Assembly (NCBI GenBank): GCA_977006965.1 | Contig: OZ345376.1 | Coordinates: 1,116,001-1,180,000 of the forward strand | Origin: Phymatolithon calcareum | Lineage: Eukaryota; Rhodophyta; Florideophyceae; Hapalidiales | Direction of reading: 5' to 3' | Length of the DNA: 64,000 nucleotides | In this document: positions 32,085-43,635 of the stretch, piece after piece | Layout: each line of letters starts with the position of its first letter | Position numbering within the stretch: the stretch's first letter is position 1 | Notes under the pieces: model-generated | What the model was told of the DNA's origin: nothing | What the model saw: the letters and a program-made list of their open reading frames with translations, nothing else | The model's database searches: none | Position numbers and translations under genes: made by a program

Positions 32085-33566
32085 TTAAGGGTTTATGGCT
32101 GCCGGGGAAACTAGTTTTTGAGCGAGTAGTTGTCCGTCGGCATCTGCAGTTGCAAAGATCCTATCGATTTCAGACGTTAAAAGCAATCCCCGAAGCACAA
32201 CTGCAGGTATGCTGCATCTGAGAGACCCTAAGATACACTCAGCGTTTGGACCTTCACCGATTTCTGCTCGTGTAAATTTTTTCCAAACCACAGAAAAGAT
32301 GGATCTCTCCTCACGAATGATATTGATGCTGGATATGGTTAGCTCCTGCGGTGATACAGATTTGTCAGTAAGCTGTGGTGTATTTAGAGGGGCAGATTCC
32401 GGGCATCCACTAGACTGAACCATTCTTGACTCCCAAGAGCCTTCAGACCAAGTTGCATTAGCATGGAGCAAGCAAATTCGAGGTTCTGTGTCCGCTTGAG
32501 AAGGGGTTCCTACTCCAGGGAAAATGCGGCGCACGGGATTCGATCTGAAACTCACATTTCGTTGCACTTGCTCTATCCCGACAACCTGAACAGCACGCAC
32601 TGCGTTCCTCCTGTTCTTTTGGCGTCTGTATAGCCCTCTCTCCCTTGTCGAAACATCGACATCGAGAGCGGCGCATAAGTCGTAAAACGTGGGGAAAATG
32701 ATTTGCATCTGAGTTGCTTGGCTAGGCGATACGTGTTGTACGTAGTATTCGGACGGAATAAGCGCACAGGAGATGGTTTCATTTTGAGAGCAAGATCTAG
32801 CCAGGACACGAAACTCGTGGAGCGAGCAGTCGATTGCTTTGGATTTGAGGGTCGTTTGACGGATAGAAGAGGCTTGGTTGAGGACTCTCTGCCGCTTTAA
32901 CAGCTCCTTTGCTGGGCCAAGAAGAGTTTTCGCGACGCTCGTACCGGCGAACATAATAACTCTGCGTAGAATGTACGCATCCTGTGAAATCTTATACTCA
33001 TGCGCATTCGCAATTAGCGCACTCGCAGTTTCTGTGCGGGTGACTCGCATATCCTGTGAGAGCTGATCAATGCGACGGAAGAGCTCAGCGTGAGACTGCT
33101 TTAGATGCTCGATGTCTGATATAAATCCGAATTTCACGTGCGACGAGCAGATGTTTTCTGGAATGATGGACACTGAAGGGGAAACGGCAGGATGACGAAG
33201 CCCGAGATGAGAATGATCATTAAATTTGCGATTTGAAGGATTGAACTCTTCTTGTCGGTTTGAGATAGATGGCAGGTTATGAGCATTGACCGATATGTAC
33301 GGCGGCGGAGTACGGTCAAAAATGTCCTGCATGCGAATATACGGAGCACTTGGAAGCAGGGTGGAATTCGTGGGGCCACTGGAACCTAGCTGCTGTTGCG
33401 GACGCGGGGCAATTTCGATAGGAGCATTACGTGAACGTTCTGGCGGAGTCATTTTTTCTTCCACTCTGTGGGTGCGATCGCTTTCCTGAGTCAATTCTTC
33501 GGTGCAGGGGAATGTTTTTCGACACTTTTTTCTGCTACAATGATGTTTTTCGCAGTGTAGCTCCAT
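32085..33566 (-). CDS. Hypothetical protein C, partner gene of the A/B module
   Basis: 493 codons, uninterrupted from the ATG at 33566. It starts with a Cys/His-rich stretch (CEKHHCSRKKCRKTFPC) that could bind zinc. Next comes a disordered Pro/Ser-rich region, then a coiled coil near residues 150-190 (HLKQSHAELFRRIDQLSQ) and a mixed C-terminal domain. It is divergent from gene A, ~530 bp apart, so both may share a control region. No homolog was seen in the degraded copy 1. A zinc-binding N-terminus plus coiled coil would fit an accessory DNA-binding protein of a transposon, but this is inference. Confidence 0.6.
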   Translation of the reverse strand: MELHCEKHHCSRKKCRKTFPCTEELTQESDRTHRVEEKMTPPERSRNAPIEIAPRPQQQLGSSGPTNSTLLPSAPYIRMQDIFDRTPPPYISVNAHNLPSISNRQEEFNPSNRKFNDHSHLGLRHPAVSPSVSIIPENICSSHVKFGFISDIEHLKQSHAELFRRIDQLSQDMRVTRTETASALIANAHEYKISQDAYILRRVIMFAGTSVAKTLLGPAKELLKRQRVLNQASSIRQTTLKSKAIDCSLHEFRVLARSCSQNETISCALIPSEYYVQHVSPSQATQMQIIFPTFYDLCAALDVDVSTRERGLYRRQKNRRNAVRAVQVVGIEQVQRNVSFRSNPVRRIFPGVGTPSQADTEPRICLLHANATWSEGSWESRMVQSSGCPESAPLNTPQLTDKSVSPQELTISSINIIREERSIFSVVWKKFTRAEIGEGPNAECILGSLRCSIPAVVLRGLLLTSEIDRIFATADADGQLLAQKLVSPAAINP

Positions 33567-34092
33567 TCAAGTTATGGTCAAGGTGAACCAAGCCAATGAT
33601 TTCGAATAACAGGCATTTACATGGAATCATACGGACCATAGGTATATGTACAATGCATAGAGGCAGAGAGCATTTAGTATCAAAGGCAGGACAAGGCCAG
33701 AAGGCTCAACACCAAGTGCATTATGGTATTTAGGAAAATGTTGTCATACAAATGCATGCAGACATATGGTGGGACGATATTTAATGGCTTACCTTAAGCT
33801 AGATCGTCGTACTCTATAACCTAGAGGACTCGAATATATGCAGGATTGATTGATGAGAGCAGAGTTTCCAGGCAAGAATACTATATGGATGAAATGATAT
33901 TGTAACAATTCTTCCTTTTACCTGAATCTAGAGCTCTCCTGCTTCCAAAGGGCTTAGAATACATGCGTCTCTTCCTACGCTATTTGCACTTCTATTCCGG
34001 CAGATGGTCGATTCCTCATGCGTTACGGCCAAATCTGAGTTCGATGCAAAATTGATGAATTGATATCCCAACAGGAAACAGAGTTCTCAAAA

Positions 34093-37000
34093 ATGGGGAA
34101 AAGGCGGCGTAGAAGCCGGCAGAGTATCGACAGTGTCCCGAACATACCATTTGTTCAGGAACCACGTGCAATTTCTCCCCTGTATTCGCTGAATCTACAC
34201 CTGAACCGGTACCCCGCTCCCTCTCGTGCTACGGATCGTGCGAGAATATCAGCATCGCCCGATGTGGAATTCAATCGGCAAGATGACGTCACTGCAACTG
34301 GACGTAACATTGCTCATTTACGCGAATACTCAGCTTCTGCAGAAATGCTCGATCTAGAAGAAACACCAGATCCAATTTTGGGAACGGAATCTGCTTCGAA
34401 TGGAATTTCTTTTCCGAACAATGTGTTGACTGGGAATATTCCATCTCCACCGCGCCATGAAGAGAATGTCATGGAAGTGTCACCGGTGCCTATTCCGAAT
34501 TGGAGGGTATTATGGGCTCTCTTGAGGACGTCAGGTATTCTGAGGCTCACGAAGAACCAATACCAGTCTGTTAGACTTCTCTTTGATGCTCTCGCTCAGG
34601 AAGATTGTGATGATTGGAAGAAGGAAATAAGAATCGATGTTACTAAAACTCCTTCCAATGTTGGGCACAATGTGTCCTGCCTGCCGCACTACTCAACTTT
34701 GTTCAAATCTGTTAAGCCGGTTCTATTTCGGTCCTTGGCAGTAAGGAGCTATTCGCACGATGCAATTGTGGATCTTACTAAAGCTGGCGCTCGTACTGGT
34801 TCGGGATCGGTGTCCGGAGGTCCCGTCATTTCACTTAAGATTGTTCTTCCGAGCGAATATGCGCGGGCTGACATTGCCACTCCGCAATTTTTTGAAGCCA
34901 TTCGACGAACAAGTCTGGAACAACACCGAGCTGCTGGACTTCTTTCTAATGTCCCTCGAATCTCGACTCTGGATTGTGTAGATCTCTTGCCGCTTATCGC
35001 GGCTCGTGAATGGTTCTACGGTGAACCGAAGAGTATATCCATTGATACATATACGTCTGACGTTTCTCCAACATTATTTGCAGAAATTGGCGATGTCGTC
35101 TGCGTGTCGATGCTGTCTCGTGATGGGAATGACCAGTTGGAGGAATCTTTTGGACGTTGTTTCTGCTCTTCTCCTGTTTTAGGACAGAATATCGAAGCGA
35201 GGGGAAAAGTGGTAGACATATGGATGGTGCAACATGGCAAGCGTGCTATGGATTCGCACAGTCGAGCACTTCCCGATGGTATCTCATCACTAGATGGGGA
35301 TTTTAAGGGACTTTTTGATTTTGTCAAATACTCTTCTCCCACTGATTCCGTTACGATTGAAGTTCCTGAGATTCCACGATCGACTGAAGAGGAAAATAAT
35401 CAGGATTCTGATGAAGAAACTTTGCGCCGGACAGCGGACGAAATGAAGCGACTGAAGAGACTGAGGAAGGCAGCAATCGAGCGCAGAAGGAAGGAAATGG
35501 ACTTTGCATGGTCTCAATGGGAGAAGCCACTGCTCAAACCCGGAGATACTGTGGCTATGCTCATTCCAGTAATTGAGCGATGTAATGGACGTGCTGTTGG
35601 ACCTTTCGACGGGGCTCTTCTAACGTCTAACGATTTCAGATCCAGAATTTTAATCGTTAATCGATACTGGACAGAGCAGGAGGAAAGAGCGACTCATATT
35701 CTATGGATTTCAGGTGTAACAGACATTGAACCTCAGCTCTTAGGCCATCAGAAGACCGAAAGTGATCTTCGACCATATTGCCGTTCACCATTCAGCGGAT
35801 GTGCTTTAAAATACGCAGATGTGAAGGAAATAAAACTCGTCGAGTAGCACGCGGACCAGCGAGGTCCTCATAAATTCACCCCTGTCAGTAGCTTCGGCAC
35901 TTTGAAAAATGGCGAACCGTACTGTGTGTACCGTTTTGCTCTCTTTTGGGACGGATTCAAGGTACAAGATGGTAAAGAAGCTTCCGGTGATGGGATTTAC
36001 CTCGTCTGTCTGAACCTACCGCCTATATCTAGTCGCACTCCAAACGATGTACGGATCCTCAGCTTGACCCCACCGGGTGTAAAAAGTGACGAAGTTTTGC
36101 AACAGATTGGAAAAGATATAGCGAAAGGAATGTCAGAGGGCTTCTTAGACATCGATGCTCAGGGGAAAAGCAGGAGAATCTTTTTGGATCTGGTGGGTTT
36201 TATCGGTGACACGCCCGCGCTAAACTCTTGTCTTGACGTTCTTGGCCATACAGCATCCGCTTGTTGTCATCTGTGCCGGTACGTAAGAGGTTCAAGCACA
36301 GTAGTTGGCAGTCGTTATACAGGAAGGCCACCAGCCGGGTCAATATCTGCTATGAAACGGGGATTTTACCAACAGCAAGCAGTGCGAGACTGCGTGCCAG
36401 GGAAGGAAACTTGTCGCCTGCTGGGTCTTAAACATAACTCAGAGACGACAAGTTATGTCTTGCACGTATTGAGAGCAGAGATACTCCAAGTGAAATCGAG
36501 AATTCCCGAAACCAGCGAAGGACATCCTGTTGTGCCCTGCGCCTTAGACCCGTACAAGGCATGCTGGATCGCACCAGATCATCTTCTCACGGGTCATCTA
36601 CGCGATTGCCTCAATCTAGCGATCAAGTTTCTCCCCTCTGCAGCTACTAGGGAGGCATTCGAGGGATTCATTATCGATACACTTCGGAATTGTAAACTGC
36701 CATCGCAAAACCGTCTGATCAATCACCAGAAGAAAGTGCTGCACTCGATGTCAATGACAGAGCTGTATTCACTGGGCCTCGTCGCAAATCATGCTTACAA
36801 AGCGAGCACAGCCTCTCAAGCGGAGTTAAATAACACCGACATAGTACACGAAAAGCAAAATGCGGCCTTGGAGCTCGTACGTTCGGCTTGCGAATTAATT
36901 ACAGAAATTTGGTTCAAGCCAGATCCCCGGAGAGACAGCACCGAAGATTTGAATGAATTTGAGAGAGACTTGGGAAACAATTATCTGCAAAGGGTATGCA

Positions 37001-38202
37001 ACGTCGTCGATAAGCACGTTGAACTGATTGAGAAAATCTGTACCATGAACGATGATGATGCTATTGCACTTGAGGAGAACACTGTATCTGCCGCTCGTCG
37101 CTCATGGCTTTCTCATTTACATGCTTCATGCGTCATGGCTAGGCGTGCTATCGATAAGCCTAACGTTCACCGATTAAGGGAGTTAGTTTGGACTACCCTT
37201 CCCATGCTCGGCCATGTATCATTTTTTGGGGAGCTTCCACTTGAAAAGAGCCATCAAGAGCTAAAACGGGCCATTAGAGCATCAAACAAGAAAGACGCAC
37301 ACTTTCAAGCCGTGGAAAGCGCAATATTCAGTGACTGGCAAGGGCGTCTCACACTTTCGGCATCCAATTCAGATTCATGGAGCGAACATGACCTTTTATC
37401 TTGTTTTCGACTTCTAAAAGGACGAGAAAGTGTCCGAAATGTTGGAGGATGCCTCGGAGAACGATAACGGAAGCTTGTTCTGAGCTGTATCAACAGTTGT
37501 GTGGCTAAAGAGCTTTCTAGTCAGGGTTGTTCAGTGCTGTCCAAAAGACTGATTGAATCCCAATTACCCGTTGTTTGGGCTCTCCACAGTCCTACAGAGA
37601 TGCTTACAAAATATATTCCCTGTTCGGAAATATCAATGGTCGAGGGATTATCTACTCTAAGGCTTGTTCTCGGTCCGCAATGGACAGACTATGTGGTACG
37701 ACACTCATCTCAAATAACTGGTACAACATTAACCCGATTTTCATCCTTTTCGTTTTCAGCAGGAGACGTCATTGAGATTTTGACAGTTCAGACGACAAAC
37801 GTTGAAATCCATTATCCCATTGTTCTGCAAACAGAGCATATGGACGAGAGCCAGCGATTAACTGGACATAACGTTCCATCATTGTGGTGTATTGATGACT
37901 TTTTTGCAGCTGAGCTTCCCAATCGATGTTCTGAGTTCTTTGCAGTTGTGCGTCCATGCAGTATTAGTGACGAACAAGGCTCTCATCGTGAGAAGATGCA
38001 CACTATATCCCGTAACACAAGGTCTTCGCTAGCTAGAGTGGGTGTTTTCATGCGGAAAGTCCCAGTTCTGCATGACTGCTTCTCTTCGCAGTGTTGTGCA
38101 GTGATGCCAAACCAGGTAAGAATGCATACTAGTGACCTTTCGACGCTGGATAGATTCATACCTCTAACCCGGAGAGATGGTTTTCCTCCGAGGCAAGGAT
38201 AG
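34093..38202 (+). CDS. Gene A of the mobile module, copy 2 (Tnp2/Plavaka-like transposase candidate)
   Basis: One frame (from ATG 34093, MGKRRRRSRQ) is open for ~1370 codons apart from a TAG at 35845-35847 and a TAA at 37465-37467. The TAG could be spliced out by a 45-nt GT-AG segment at 35844-35888, which keeps frame. Around 37430-37500 alignment with copy 1 suggests frameshifts. Conserved blocks: NWRVLWALLRTSG, VLPSEYARAD, YRFALFWDGF, DLVGFIGDTPALN...GHTASACCHLCR, APDHLLTGHLRDCL, and MLGHVSFFGELPLEKSHQ. The D-TPA motif followed by Cys-x2-Cys is reminiscent of CACTA-superfamily Tnp2/Plavaka/KDZ transposases. No terminal repeats were found. Possibly still functional, probably recently damaged. 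Confidence 0.68.
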
Positions 38203-38351
38203 AATAAAGGTATAGCAGAAGCATGCAAAGTACAAAACAGAGTGGAGTTTAACGAATTCCAGAAAATCAGTCCGTTTGGTTCAGACTTTAGCTAATATGC
38301 CCCACAGATTTACCAATTTCAATCCAATAATAGTTCAAATACAGTTTCGAG

Positions 38352-40618
38352 CTAGACTGCCCGTCCCGATTGCCCTGGCCAGTCAAAGTCCTCTTCTATG
38401 TCAAAGCTAGGCCCAGATTCTGCCTCAGGTGGCTGGTTTTCCACTGAATTAAGACCTCGACTGCGGCCAGCTTCTTCTTGGCACCTTCTCTCGTCTACGA
38501 AAGAGTCCCAGCTTGAAAACTCGAACTGCTCATTTCGGTACGCTACTAGCAATGATGGCCGTTCCTCATTGTCGCTCTCGACATTCGTCCCTCCGCCATA
38601 CATGCAAGTTACGGGGCAATCCTGAATATCGGTCGCATTGAAAATCCTGTTTCCAGCTCCACGGATAGGTACGAAAGCTGTCACTGATGCCTGGTTCTCG
38701 TTCGCTCCCGCTCGGCTGCTAATTCGCTCAACATATGAGCTCAGGTCACTGCAAGACATGTGCCCCAAACACGATTTCTCCACAACGCATAATCGGTATC
38801 CATAGAGTTCTCGTAGCATAGCATACAATCCAACTGCGTGTAAATGCAGTGCTCGCAAAGACAGGTCAGATATTGCCAAAAAATCATCGAAGCTCTCGTA
38901 CTTGTAGGCGGCAAGAAGACATTCTGCTGCAACCGTGTGAAGACTCCAAGGCTTCGTTATCGGCAAATACACGCTTTCACCAGTACTCGGGTTCACGCAA
39001 TGTTTCCGCCAATGCATAACAATGGAAAGAAAGGGAAACTTATCAGTTAGCCCTTCAAACTTAGACCGGTTGCGCTTGCGTTTAAGATCCTTTTCATGCT
39101 CGGTATCAGTTGCAAGTATGCGCTCGCAGAGATCGATATTCCAATGCTGATCTGGAGAGATATTAGGCATATGGTCATTAAGCGTATCTTCAAGAACAAA
39201 TTCAATCCAAAACCATTTTCTTCTGCGTCGTCAGGGCTCTCGAAATGGGAAATTCTTTCCACAAGAAACATCATCGACTTGAAAAGAACCTTCCGAGCCT
39301 CATTACGAGCAGTGGTGAGTTTCGTTAGGAATTCCTTTCGCATCTGCAGCACAGCGTATACAACAAGCTCACGAATCTTTTCATGATCTCCAGTCAAACC
39401 CATTTTCTTCCGTTTTTGGTCTGTAACAGATTCCTTACCACCTCTTCCTCGACTTCCAGCTGAGCTTCTGGACGCATGAGTTCCGCCAATTGCTCTTCGC
39501 GACTGACGATCTCGATTTCCCGACGAAAAAGAAGATCCACATTCAGACAATATTAAAGGACGATCGCTGTTCTCTTCCACAGACACAACAAGATCGACAG
39601 TTTTAAAAGTATCGGAAAAGTTTCCGAACGCCTTCAGCCACGACGGTATGTGTGCAGATGGGTTGCGACCATAATTCAGCGCCTGCTCGGACAACCACCT
39701 AGTCGTCATGCCAACTTTTTGTGCGAGTACAAATCGAAATACTAATGACCATAGAGCAGCGACGCGAGTCTGGTACCGTTGTACACCAAATTCTTTAACG
39801 GAACCAAAGTAAGTGATTCCCATTCCGCTCGTGCCTTTGATAACCTCCTCGTAAGGCGTCAATCGGCGGAGTGTGCGTTCGTCCAGCCAATCCTTAAACT
39901 GTCCGTGTTGCAGAGCAAAAGATGTAACCGATACCAACATTAGAAATACTCCATGCTCCTCCAGCCCTTGGTCCGGGTTCAAGAGTATTTCCACATGCTC
40001 CATTTCAGAAGGTGGATCAACAGCCTTGCGCTTTCTGCATGTGAGCCCAAGCTCTTTGCTCTTCGCATCAATTGCGAATCGAACAAAAGATTCATTCATT
40101 TTGTCCACAACCGTCCGCACCGTACTCATTTCCTTGCTCATAGCATCTGTTCGTTTCACGTAGTCCGCGCATATTTCTTCTCGTACGTGCGCCAGAAGCA
40201 CAATCATTTGCTCGCAAATAGCTGCATCTGGGGCCAATGAATGTAACGCTTCTCTAAGATTTCGACGGGTCGCAACCTGCCGCGCAGCGCGAGCGCGGGC
40301 AGCGGCACTCATGATTTCTTGCTCGGACCTCAGTTGTTCTTGACAGGGTGGAAGGCGATGAGTCCCCAATGTCCCCTGTACCGCACTAGAGAAATTTGAC
40401 GGTGTTAAGCTTCGTCCTGGGTCCGTAATCTGGCCAGAGATGTCCGGAGAAACGTTTTCACATTCACGAGACAGGGCAGGCCGTGGCGTCATTGCCATGT
40501 TGCTTAATTTGGGAGAATTTGAGGGTGCGTAGAGAGCGCAGGAAAACACCTCTCGCGAGGCATGCATGCAGGTCCAGAAAGGTAATTCCGAGAATTCTGG
40601 CTTTGAATGTAATCTCAT
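38352..40618 (-). pseudogene. Gene B of the mobile module, copy 2, split by one frameshift
   Basis: The minus strand reads 40618 (MRLHSKPEF; a second ATG at 40500 is also possible) to ~39215, then must shift by one base in an AAAAT run to continue in the frame that ends at 38352. Alignment with copy 1 supports the joined reading: copy 1 has KGDWFEIIFHD where this copy gives KWFWIEFVLED only in the new frame. Blocks: a coiled coil around TVRTVVDKMNESF, a basic patch CRKRKAVDPP, DEHGVFLMLV-type hydrophobic helices, and SLRALHLHAVGLYAML. No known domain recognised. It converges on gene A with a 150-bp gap. The frameshift could be real, an assembly error, or programmed. Confidence 0.65.
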
Positions 40619-40769
40619 GGGAGGGCAACCAGGGACATTCAGCGTTTGCTGCTGTACTATTGTGCAATTTCATCATAGTGCACTATCACATACTTGGCCA
40701 AAAATTACACGATCGGATTGGACAGCATACATTTTATTCACCAGGAGTTCTAGACCTCTTTTATGGCAT

Positions 40770-42633
40770 GTCTGTCCGCTCTTTCTGATCTTGTTTCATA
40801 GCGTCAGCCAGACATCACCTGAAACGGAACTTTAAATCAATGACAAACAGGTGCTCTCCGCTGGGCCCACCGCATATCCGAACACTTTATAAGCCGTATT
40901 CCCGCCGGCGCGCGTGGTGCGAAGCCGCGCGGCTCCCCACCACTTCTCAGTAACCTCCGGAAAATGCTCATCACGCATGCGCAACTACCCACACGTTTTG
41001 TGTCGTGAACCCCAAAGGAAGTATTGCTCTTGAAGGGCATCACTGCATACTGGTTTAAAAGCGGTGATCGACCCGATGCGATCATTCTTTGTAAGTCGAG
41101 AACATTCCAGAGCTCAGGGAAAGATTAATATTTCTTTCCGCCCTTCGATCGTGCAAACATTCCCTCCTTACCGTCGAATTTTCGTTCGCCTTTCCTTCCA
41201 TTGATGCTAACTGCAGTGCGTGATTTGTGACCACTCGCAGGCACAACCGCTCTTCATGAACAAGCCCCTACGCGCGGTTTTTTCTAGCGGCGCAGTTGCG
41301 AATTTACGTGTCGAATATTGTCGATCGTTCATTGTACGTTACAGCATTGATTTCTGACGTCCGCAATTGAGCTCTTCTAGGAATCTTATTCTAACATGCC
41401 ATATGCTCCTTGAGAATCGATGATGTCGATAACTGATTCTGCGCAACGAATGCACAACTTGTTCTATCCACTACAGAGGCAGCCTTGCAGGCGTTGATTT
41501 TCGGCGATCTCACGAGTTTGCAGTTTTTAGCTCCACTCTTGCATTATTCCTTATGTAACTGAGCCAGGATTTTATGGTTGATACCGTGGTGTACGTCCCG
41601 CTAACTCTACGGGCAGGGTTATTAAGTTCATATTGTATGTACCGTAATCCCTCTCTCTGTTCGTTGTACTTTCGCATACCTTGCTAACCTTAACGATGCC
41701 CATATGTCCTTCGGTACCTCGAAATTCTTTCTAGTGGTACACCCTGCATATTGCAGTTAACTAGATACGGTCTGTACTGAAGTGCCAATATAGAACTCAA
41801 GGCCCACGTCGGTGTATCACTTGCCTCATCCTCCTATCGCCCATATTTCTGTCACGTCTTTCTGCAATGTTTCACAGATTTGTCGAAGTGCATACATTCA
41901 TAGACGAACTAATAAACATCTTTTCCCCCACATTATGACCTTTGCCGCACAAATGAGACTGCCTTGATTGAGATGCACTAGGCAAAGATCTGCATGCCCT
42001 TGGGCCGGAAGATAGACACCCAAATTCAATGCTTCTTTCCGCTGACTAAACTAGCACTTTCTCCATCTAAATCCCGGTAGTGCGACTTTGTATTTGCAGT
42101 ATTCCATGTCCCTCATGAGATATCATGCATTGACCCGCCTCTCCTTGACCTCGAGGGCAGACGGCATATTTTAAAGTGTGTTGCGCCTTTGTAAACTAGT
42201 AATTTCTGATGTGTCTGTGATCTCAGTGCATTTGGCCCCTGCCCCGTGCAGTAGTTGCTCAACGTATCAGGCATGTTCGAAAGCGCCCCTCTTCCATTGA
42301 TCGTGGACATTGATTGATATGCTGGTATGAAGCAGGTAAAGTACCCATCTTAGCTGCGATATTAAGCGTTGGCCATGCTTCTAATTCCACATTTTTGTCA
42401 TAAGCCTAATCTTCAACCGAACTGCATAATTGGGCACCGGTGCGCTCCCCCAGTGCCATGGATCCCTCAGGGCAATGTTTGTGCGCTTCGATGCAGAACA
42501 ACGACCTCTCTTATGATAAATTTCCGATGCTCATTTTTACTACTCGAATCGCCACCTCCACCATCAGGTGGCCGTCATTGCACGGAGCCACCCTGTTCCA
42601 CTCTAGAAGCGGGTTCTCGCCTTCCAATAAAAT
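40770..42633. other. Non-coding stretch
   Basis: No supportable gene. Sequence is mixed and without recognised transposon coding. It probably contains the end of the A/B element and the downstream region of the gene at 42634. Confidence 0.4.
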
Positions 42634-43164
42634 TTAATTATCTTTGGCTTGCAAACTATCCATGCCATCACGGAAATCCACCAAACTTTGACTCACCGAG
42701 TAACCGGCCTCTCGTCTCACGGGTAGCTGTTTGTCAATGAAGAGGTCCCGCAACTCGCGAACACATCGTTTATCGGTAGTCTTAAAATGACGTTCCTCCA
42801 ATGCGTCAAAGTTTTCCCGAAAAGCGGTGGCTGTCGCGTCATTATCCATATTCGCGTACTTTTCAAGCGCACCCTTCAGCGCCACATTGATCATTTTCTT
42901 CGTTCCCGATTCCGGGTCTTCCAATAGAATAAAATGCGTGACCCTGCTAACGCTCGCACCTTCGTCACTGTGTTCTGCTCCACGTGCTTCCTCAAGAGCC
43001 GGGACTCTTGCGCTAATCGCCCGGATGCCATTATTCATTTCTTCCAGCCGCGCCAATATCGCGCTTAGAGCATCGGCGTCGGAAGTCGCACCAGCCTCCC
43101 GAACAGTTACGTCTTCCGTGCCACTACATCCTCTTCCATTGTCCTCTTGCTCCGAACGGAACAT
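42634..43164 (-). CDS. Hypothetical coiled-coil protein
   Basis: 176 codons from the ATG at 43164. The middle has a heptad-like stretch (LSAILARLEEMNNGIRAI), followed by a compact predicted alpha/beta part (VTHFILLEDPESGTKKMIN) and a charged helical end. No family recognised. It lies downstream of the GTPase-Sel1 gene on the same strand, ~470 bp away. Codon use is even and the frame is uninterrupted, so it may be a real gene. Confidence 0.45.
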   Translation of the reverse strand: MFRSEQEDNGRGCSGTEDVTVREAGATSDADALSAILARLEEMNNGIRAISARVPALEEARGAEHSDEGASVSRVTHFILLEDPESGTKKMINVALKGALEKYANMDNDATATAFRENFDALEERHFKTTDKRCVRELRDLFIDKQLPVRREAGYSVSQSLVDFRDGMDSLQAKDN

Positions 43165-43635
43165 TTTCTGCTGAATCGTACTTTTCTGAAGAAGAAAGAC
43201 ATGCCAACTGCGCAGTATCGTGCGTACCGTTCAAAAAAAATTAGAACAATTGACTGTAATGTCGGACGCGTTTCCGCTGGAAACTCTTGCGGTACACTAA
43301 ACGGCAGGTGCAGACAAATAGGGCAATTCGTTAAAGAAGGGACCGACGGGCCACGACATCTTCCTCGACTCACGAGGCGCAGTTCCGCACAAACAGTTGC
43401 GTACTCCAGAAAACGTGACGCTACAGCCCGCACTGAGAACAACCCGACTCGTACTCGGGCATCTTTCAACAGAAAAAGGAAAGCGTAGGTTTACCGTTGC
43501 AATGCGGATGATGTTGATCGCTCCTCAACAACCCCGTCCGCACTGCTTGCGGTCCGAAAATTTCTGACATGCAGACGCCCGAAAATTTTTTTATTCCTTT
43601 ACTGCAGACGATTAAGAACTGTTCACGATCTCTAA

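Larger units (their letters stand above)
31402..40618. mobile_element. Putative A/B(/C/D) transposon, copy 2
   Basis: Genes A and B occur adjacent in two places in the window with independent decay and different relative orientation, which indicates mobility. C and D are included by position only. Terminal repeats and target duplications were not identified, so the boundaries given are those of the genes. Confidence 0.45.

Noticed and set aside
2371-38202. Stop-codon reassignment (TAA/TAG read as sense) suggested by in-frame stops in the GT92-like gene and gene A
   Set aside because: Other long genes (GTPase-Sel1, pogo, Harbinger, GT64) end at ordinary TAA/TAG/TGA codons and contain no internal ones; pseudogene decay or introns explain the cases.
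31402-40618. Search for CACTA-type termini around the A/B module
   Set aside because: No convincing CACT(A/G) inverted ends with 2-3 bp duplications were found by eye, so the superfamily assignment stays tentative.
42113-42310. Small ORFs in the 41-42.6 kb stretch
   Set aside because: All short, overlapping on both strands and without protein-like character.
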